Assembly: GCA_036927565.1 (NCBI GenBank)
Contig: JAYESD010000001.1
Location: 3,534,001 to 3,598,000 of the forward strand
Reading direction: 5' to 3'
From: Tuctoria greenei
Taxonomy: Eukaryota; Streptophyta; Magnoliopsida; Poales; Poaceae
Length of the DNA stretch: 64,000 nt
Position numbers and translations under genes: made by a program. Below are positions 57,725-64,000 of this stretch, piece after piece; the stretch's first letter is position 1; each line of letters begins with the position of its first letter. Under the pieces are notes generated by a model. It saw only the letters and a program-made list of their open reading frames with translations. It was not told where the DNA came from and ran no database searches.

Positions 57725-59325
57725 TGAAAGTCGCCTGTAGGGGGTGAATAGGCAATAATACCTAAAATCACTTAATCAAACAAGATTAAATTTTTGTGGC
57801 CGTACTAGTCTGCACAGGGCCGGATTAATCCGCTCAGCACAGGGTGGAAACCCTAAAACTTGATTTCTACACGTTATTTGCGGAATTAAAGTTCACCAAA
57901 GATATGAGCAATGTGTAGTAAACTTGTGAAACTCAGATTGTGAGGTTGAAACACTTAGATTGCAAGTTTACATTAATGATCAAAATGTAAGACAATAAGA
58001 GCAAAGTGAACCCTAATAGCAATATTAGTGATCACGAAAAGTGAAAGACAAGTGAAACGAGATTTATCCCGTGGTTCAGCTCCACGAAGAAGCCTACCTC
58101 CATGTTGAGAAGTCCACACAAGGATCGGGTCTCACTTGACCCTTCTCTCACCAAGCCACCACGATGGTCGGCTTGGTTTCCACTATATTAATGGGTAATC
58201 ACCAAGTTTAATGGGGTTGCTCACAACTTGAGGCTGCCACAAATCAATACAATGAGGAGCACACGAAGTTCAACTCACACAAGCCACACAACACAACACA
58301 ACACAACACAATGTGCAAGAGATCAAACCGAGAGCCAAAGTGCGATGATCTTCCTTTACTCTCCTCCCCAAACCCTAATCTCTTCAAGATTTGCTCTTAG
58401 AGGGTTAGTAGGACGAGTAGAAGGCTTTAGGATGCTTGTGGCGGCGCTAGGGTTCAAGACTTTTTTAAATGAGCCCGGGGGTCCCCTTTTTATAGAGGTC
58501 CCAAACCCCTTTTTCTTACATCAGCAAAGGGACGGACTAGTCCGGCCTCAAACCGCAGACTAGTCCGGCCCTATGGGACCACTGACCTCTCGTCAGTTCC
58601 CGACAACTGCCACACTGAGCAACGATCGTCACGCTACCCGCCAAATTTCCAAATTCAAACGGTCACTAGACAACGGACTAGTCCGGTCAACAATGGACTA
58701 GTCCAAAGTGGAACAGAACCACTTGGTCCATTCCAAAATGGACTCTTCTTGGTTGACTCGGACTAGTCCTGCCCCCTAGGGTTTCTCTCGGTTAATCTCA
58801 CTAAGTCTCAAATGGACAAGTCTGTACCCAAACGGACAAGTCCGAACTACTCCAGAGAGCTTTAGTCCGTCTAAAAAATGGACAAGTCCGGACTTCTCGG
58901 ACTTAGCTCCAAATTCTCTCATATTCACTCTATAGACATTTGGTCCGTCTCAAAACAGACTTGTCTGCCATGGTCAAACTAGTCCGGCCTTGAGGCCCGG
59001 ACTAGTCCGGCCTCCTAGGGTTTTTCTCATTTTAGCCTTCTTACTTAGGTTTTTCTCTAAACCATCACTTTGAGCCCCTTGGTTTGATCCCAATGCACAT
59101 GATACAACCACCCTCTCACATGATACGACTCCTATAAGCTCAATACCATAGAAACCCTAATTTCTACGTTTGAGTCTTTGACGCCCGTTTTTGCCTTTTT
59201 CTTTTTGAGGGTTTTCATCTCATTTCAATCCTTGTACCTGTGCTTAGGATCACTTTAGCTCATTAGCCTCTTAATTGTCGTCATCAATCATCCAAAACCC
59301 ACGGGGATGCCTAGATGCACTTTCA
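57725..59325 (-). repeat. 5' LTR of the Sirevirus
   Basis: 1601 bp, directly next to the PBS (57724-57711, minus strand). Same ends and palindrome array as 47538-49137. Confidence 0.93.
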
Positions 59326-59504
59326 ATAAGACATAATGACACTAAGAGTAGGGGGAATGTGACCGATAAGTGCAATTACTTTCTTGTCTATCATGCATAT
59401 GCAAGTTCCAACCAGATACAGGTTTGGAACAACCACGCGAGACAGTATGATGATGGCCCTACCTGTGGGATCTTCACTCCTCCTGAGGTGGGCCCGGCAG
59501 CCAC

Positions 59505-60378
59505 TGTCGGTACCCTGCAGACCGGGTACTCCCGCGTACAAGCTAGAAGAGGCACCAAACCCTTGCTCCCATCGAGGAGGGCTTCGGGACCTTGCTCCCA
59601 CCGAGGAGGGCTCTGTTGCTCCCACTTGTCCTCCGGCTCCGGGCCCTTACTCCCACCGAGGAGGGCTTCAGAGCTGCGCGCGTCCTCTGACATAGGGTCC
59701 TTGCTCCCACCGAGGAGGGTTCTAGAGTTGGAGTGTGTCCCACGACCAGTAATGGGTCGTGGGCCCCGAAGAGTAAATAACGACGTGTCCTGTAACTTCA
59801 CACATTAGCCTTCTGAGGCGCATGGTGCAGGGCAAGCCCCTGTCAGATGCCACTGTGTCCAGTCACATCACATTGAAAGTGACGCAGGACTACTCACGCT
59901 CCCAAGTGGATAGCTTACTGCGATATGACAAAACATTCCTCGTCATCATCAACCACTACGCCAAGCCTCTGACGATCGGCGTGGCAAGGCGTCAGGTCTT
60001 CAAGCTACGATTAGAGGAAGAAGGTGGCCATTACTCTTTAGATCTTGCACAGGATAAGATCACCTCGGGTCACCTGTCGAGCCCCGGATCCCACTTGTAA
60101 GCTATCTGGTCTTAGACTATGAAAGGACTGGGCGACCAATGACTTAGACAACGACACTCAACACACGCATTCACACCCATAAGAGCACACTCTCTAGCAA
60201 TATAACTCACACCGTGGAGTAGGATATTATGCTCCGGCGGTCCGAACCACATAAAATCACCGTCTCACCATCTCTCATACGCGCAACCTCGCCTGAGGAC
60301 TAAGCCCTGCCGATCAAAAATCTTTGCGGGCTGCTCGCATAGTAGGTTCGAGGCAAGTGTCGCAAGAACACTTCGACA
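59505..60378 (+). repeat. 3' LTR of the second LARD copy
   Basis: 874 bp from TGTCGGTACCC to CACTTCGACA. This is the LTR of 3707-8191 in the opposite orientation; the block TACCCTGCAGACCGGGTA matches the complement of 8165-8190. At 59570-59720 it has its own tandem sub-repeat, TTGCTCCCACCGAGGAGGGC, about four copies, which replaces the different GC-rich sub-repeats of the first copy. Confidence 0.8.
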
Positions 60379-62311
60379 ATCTTACAAATATTTTAAAACA
60401 AGGAAAATATTTTAAACGAGGGGAAAACATCGCACAGCAGATATCAGATTTTCGCCATATTATAGTCACTAATGGCGAATCACACTTTTTTGTGGTACGT
60501 GTGCAGAGGTCAGCTCATCATTCATATTCCATAATTAGTCACTCGTGGCAAAGGCCACGTTTTGACAGTTTCAGCCCATCTCCTGACCTTACTATCATCC
60601 CAGGGCTGGTGATACGCTGGGTCTGTTCAGAATTTTTTACTGGGCCGCTGCCCGCTGGGCTTCCCGTCCCACAGTGCAGCTTTTGCTCCGACTTGCAGCG
60701 GACACGGTCGCCAGCGCCCGAGACGGCGAGACATATGAACCGCCCCGCGTCAACAAAGCAAGCGCTCGAGAGTGCCGAGCAGGAGCACGGTCGTGCCAAG
60801 CTGATGGCATGGACGGACGCCGTGTGCCGAGTGCCCGCGTGGCGGCCGCGGCACCCTGGTTACGACAACGCGCGCGCGGCAGCTACGGGCATGTGGCAAC
60901 ATGGTCAGCTTCCAACTTGCCGGCCGGACACGACAGTAGTCGAGCTGATGGACTGAACTCGGTGCCGTGCTCCAGGAACACGGAAAACATCATTCAAGCT
61001 AGCTAATGACGACTCGGCTACTTCTCTACTATTCCCTCAGTACTTATAAACTTATCATTTATAGTTCATTTTTAAACTACAAAGCGATAAGTTCATGGGA
61101 ACGAAAGAAGTACTACCAATCCTATGAGCCTGCAATTCCTCGTGGTGCAGATTTCCATCCAAATTCGTTGTATGCTGAAGCTCCACCAAATCACGGCCAA
61201 ATCATTTCCTGGAACCTGTGGAGAGCCCCACCCGCTCACGCGATTGATTTACGAAGAACACCGGAAGAACGTCAGGAGCTCAAGAGTCAGGGCAGCGACT
61301 GGTTACTGGTTTTCAATTTTATGTGTTGTTTCCAGAGACCAACACATCGACGTAACTGGAACATCATACTAATTATATCTGTGTAGCCTTATTTGCATAT
61401 TCAACAGTCTTTACGCAGTGACATCGCCGGCCGAATGGGCGTCGCCGGAAGGTTCCTCGTATCCGTGGCTGCTTGTGCCATGCCTGCATGCACATTGGCA
61501 GTTCATGCCGGCCGCCAGTCATGACACTCTAGCCATTTTGGCATTTTGCTGCATCTCCCGGCATTATCTAAGACTTGGAGCATTTGCTATAGATAGCTTG
61601 TGGAAAACGAAAGTTCGCAGTTTGACGTTGGTTTATATTTTATCTTCTTCTCCTACTTGTGTCTAGCATTATTCAACATCAGGATAACTAACTCCCGTTC
61701 GTAGGGGCAGAATTTTAGACGCAATTAGACCAGTAAGAACGTACTGAAGCAGTACAAACTTTAGCATACCTTGAAATTCATCACTTCTGCGTACGTGGAC
61801 TGTGCAGATATTATCATTTCTGGGTTTGATCAATGTCAACAAAATTCTAAACTTTGACAAATAATATATTAAAAATATAGTGAGTTACTTATTATTGTTG
61901 TTGATTTTATGATGGATCTAACGCTGTCATTAATACTTAAGAAAACGTTACGAATTTTTTTGCTATTAACGGTCAACAAAGTCAGAAAATGCTTATATTG
62001 TTAAATAGACGGAGTATGTTTTCTGTATAGGCCGGCCTGATCTAGACTATCTTGTAGTTACCTGACCTGCCTTCTCGCGACATGTACAGGCCAAGTGTGA
62101 ACCGTAGCATGCAGCGAGAATATATCATGTCTTACGTGGTGAGATCTCTGGAGCAACTGCTCTCTTTGACTCCTGGCATTCACGGACGACGCAACAGCGA
62201 CGACGGCTAACACAAAAACATCTTTTTGACATGACTTCCACAAGTACGACTGTGATCTCGATCGTGTTGCCATCTACGAGACATCACAAGCACAAGCTAG
62301 CGGCTCTCCGT
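60379..62311. other. Intergenic / upstream region of the second MYB gene
   Basis: No supported gene. A frame at 60324-60956 begins inside the LARD LTR and has no domain. 61032-61110 is a decayed Stowaway (TA-flanked TTCCCTCAGTACTTATAAACTT ... CGAAAGAAG). 60650-60960 is GC-rich without gene features. The last 400 bases are presumably the MYB promoter. Confidence 0.5.
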
Positions 62312-62319
62312 TATAAAAG
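62312..62319 (+). promoter_or_regulatory. TATA box of the second MYB gene
   Basis: TATAAAAG lies about 145 bp before the ATG at 62461 and is followed by a CA/CAG-rich 5' UTR. Confidence 0.7.
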
Positions 62320-62460
62320 CCAGCACAAGAACATGGCCGCATATACCTCCTGCCCTGCACACCAGCAACATCCAAGCCAGCACTGCGTCTCAGCAGCAGC
62401 AGGAGCAGCAGCCTTATTAGGAGAGACTCCGAGCTAGAAAAGCACCGGCCGGAATCATCG

Positions 62461-63668
62461 ATGGGGAGGTCGCCGTGCTGCTGCCACGACGCCGGCGTGA
62501 AAAAGGGCCCGTGGACGGAGGAGGAGGACCGGACGCTGGTGGAGCACATCCAGAAGCACGGCGGGCACGTCAGCAGCTGGCGAAACCTGCCCAAGGCCGC
62601 CGGTCTGAACCGGTGCGGGAAGAGCTGCCGCCTCCGGTGGACCAACTACCTCCGCCCCGACATCAAGCGCGGCAACTTCACCGACGAGGAGGAGCGCCTC
62701 ATCATCGCCCTCCACGCCGAGCTCGGCAACAAGTACGATCGACGACGTCCCACATAATTCCACTACTCATCACCTGCTGCCACTAATAATCGATCACCAT
62801 GCACGAATAGCTTGCCGCCACGCGTTGCTTTCGCGGCAGTTGGATGGAGCACGTAGATCTTCCAGAAACATTGGACAAGTCTGATGATTTAGGCACTGTG
62901 ACTAACACGCGTGCTATTGACTATCCTAAATATGTTAGGTGGTCGACGATCGCGACGCACCTGGATGGGCGGACGGACAACGAGATCAAGAACTACTGGA
63001 ACACGCACATCCGGAAGAAACTGATGCGCATGGGCGTGGACCCCGTCACGCACCAGCGGATGCCCCCAGACGACATCCTCAACGGCACCTTCGCCTCCTC
63101 CGGCGGCCTCCCCGGGACGCTCCTCTGTGCGGCGGCGAGCAGCCTTAGGGGCCTGGACACCGCTCTGAGGCAGGCGCAGGCGCTGCAGCTGCTCCTGCAG
63201 GTCATCGGCGGCTCCAACAACAACGGGACTTCTGCTCTCCTGGGCAACTACAGCCTAGCTGCAGGGAATGCAATGCTGAACGCGAACAATAACGTTGCTC
63301 CTAACCTCCAGGACCAGATGAACATGTTCTCGCCGGCGAACAATCGACCAGCTGGTTATTATACGGGCGGCGATGCCGTCACTACAAACTTTGCAGAGCA
63401 AGGCATGGCTCAACAGTGTTTGAAGTCTTCAGCTCCATCGCCCTGCAGCAGCCCCAACGGAGACCCTACTGCTGATCAGTACCGTAACACTGATGCCGCG
63501 TCGGAACGTCCTGCTTATCCAGAGGAAGAAGTGGCCGCTGGAGTTGACCTGCCGCTGCCGGTGCAGAGCTTCACTGATTTGTTGGAGCCTGTGGAGACGC
63601 CGAATCTATACTCGCTGGAGGATGATCATTTCTGGAATGACATTCTGGACAGCAGCTTCCGTCTATGA
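62461..63668 (+). CDS. R2R3-MYB transcription factor (MYB9/MYB107/MYB41-like), two exons
   Basis: Exon 1 is 62461-62732 and exon 2 is 62939-63668, GT-AG, 333 aa. It begins MGRSPCCCHDAGVKKGPW. The intron usual in R2 is missing and only the R3 intron (GNK|W) remains. R2 reads IQKHGGHVSSWRNLPKAAG, two residues longer between its tryptophans than the common HGHGSW form. R3 is WSTIATHLDGRTDNEIKNYW, then NTHIRKKLMRMGVDPVTHQR, the block typical of the MYB9/MYB107/MYB41/MYB93 group that controls suberin, cutin and root barrier genes. The C-terminus has a Leu/Gln-rich helix (LDTALRQAQALQLLLQVI) and ends in an acidic SLEDDHFWNDILDSSFRL, likely an activation motif. Function is inferred from family. A SMART-like element lies 68 bp after the stop. 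Confidence 0.92.
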
Positions 63669-63736
63669 ACTTTTCGCGAGTGAGAGTTGGTTTGGCGCTG
63701 TCGTACACTTGTACAAAATTTTAAACATGTTATATT

Positions 63737-64000
63737 TGTTGAATATAAGTGAATTGGTTACCATCCCCCATCAGCTTAAGCTTTTGAGGGCAACTGATCA
63801 GCGCATACTAGCTTAACATGGTATCAGAGCTAGAGGTCTCGAGTCCGAATCCTGGCGGGCGCAATTTATTAAAAAATAAAAAAATAAATTTGCAGCCTAC
63901 TCTATCCACGTTTGCAGAGCCAAAAGAGCCTGCACGTGAGGGGGAGTGTTGAATATAAGTGAATTGGCTACCATCCCCCATCAGCTTAAGCTTTTCAGGG
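63737..64000 (+). mobile_element. SMART-like miniature LTR retrotransposon (truncated by window end)
   Basis: LTR 1 is 63737-63818 (82 bp, TGTTGAA...TTAACA). It is followed at once by the perfect PBS TGGTATCAGAGC (63819-63830), about 115 bp of internal DNA, a polypurine tract GTGAGGGGGAG and LTR 2 from 63947. If LTR 2 is also 82 bp the element would be 292 bp, which matches my memory of the tiny grass SMART elements that favour genic sites. No coding capacity. Confidence 0.85.

Larger units (their letters stand above)
47538..59325 (-). mobile_element. Complete Sirevirus-type Ty1/copia retrotransposon (11.8 kb)
   Basis: The LTRs are 47538-49137 (1600 bp) and 57725-59325 (1601 bp), both TGAAAGT...ACTTTCA. 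The flanks ATTAG (47533-47537) and ATAAG (59326-59330) match at 4 of 5. On the minus strand: 5' LTR, Met-tRNA PBS (TTGGTATCAGAGC), gag-pol, an extra downstream ORF, several polypurine tracts, 3' LTR. Length, coiled-coil gag, extra ORF, palindromic LTRs and multiple polypurine tracts all fit the plant-specific Sirevirus genus. Coding regions are broken. Confidence 0.95.
47311..60378 (+). mobile_element. Second LARD family member, 5'-truncated and split by a Sirevirus
   Basis: Two pieces flank the Sirevirus. 47311-47537 matches the internal repeats of the LARD at 3707-8191 (CAGCCTGATTAGCATGGTC, CACCCTAAGCGTGTAAACTT), and 59326-60378 carries the end of the internal region plus the 3' LTR. Plus orientation, the reverse of the first copy. 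Its 5' LTR and PBS are missing, and the left edge cuts into the FAR1-like fragment. A run of 20 Gs lies at 47425-47444, where the first copy has CTGGGGGC. Confidence 0.75.

Noticed and set aside
60324..60956. 210-codon open frame
   Set aside because: It starts inside the LARD LTR and runs through unrelated sequence; no recognisable protein features.
63819..63860. tRNA gene (TGGTATCAGAGC with a T-arm-like TCGAGTCCGAATCC)
   Set aside because: It is the primer-binding site and adjoining leader of a mini LTR retrotransposon; no cloverleaf or acceptor stem can be formed.

Overview
This window is nuclear DNA from a flowering plant, almost certainly a grass and probably a panicoid. The evidence is spliced genes with GT-AG introns and GC-rich first exons, Tourist and Stowaway MITEs, Sirevirus-type copia retrotransposons with CGGACTAGTCCG palindromes, and an apparent SMART element. 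The species cannot be named from sequence alone. All gene models were assembled by eye; no search or alignment was run.

Layout. (1) 1-8.2 kb: the 5' part of a Sirevirus with an open gag (minus), then a non-coding LTR element of LARD type whose 5' LTR carries a 1.57 kb PIF/Harbinger insertion. (2) 8.5-12.3 kb: a tRNA-type SINE, then a 5'-truncated L1-type LINE. The LINE landed on the start codon of a tiny two-exon gene for a secreted cysteine-rich peptide. (3) 12.7-20.7 kb: a Tourist MITE, an RRM gene of the BPA1 family (five exons, plus), a small single-pass membrane protein gene (minus), and more MITEs. (4) 20.7-26.0 kb: a decayed Ale/Retrofit-like copia (minus). (5) 26-31.7 kb: intergenic DNA with MITEs and a hAT derivative. 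(6) 31.9-37.7 kb: an R2R3-MYB gene between two related Harbinger MITEs, then a seven-exon RWD+RBR (RNF14-like) E3 ligase gene. (7) 38.7-46.1 kb: a decayed copia with 482/483 bp LTRs. (8) 46.5-60.4 kb: a FAR1/MULE-like gene fragment cut off by a second LARD copy, which is itself split by a complete 11.8 kb Sirevirus. (9) 62.3-64 kb: a second R2R3-MYB gene (MYB9/MYB107/MYB41-like), with a SMART-like mini-retrotransposon in its 3' flank that runs off the window.

The host genes look unrelated and independently transcribed: a defence-linked RRM protein, a ubiquitin ligase, two MYB regulators, a membrane micro-protein and a secreted peptide. Most of the window is transposon history. I found no operon-like or defence-island system. 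The most novel-looking item is the 48-residue cysteine-rich peptide gene next to the LINE. After that come the tandem-repeat leader of the 38.7 kb copia and the LARD family, seen three times as LTRs.
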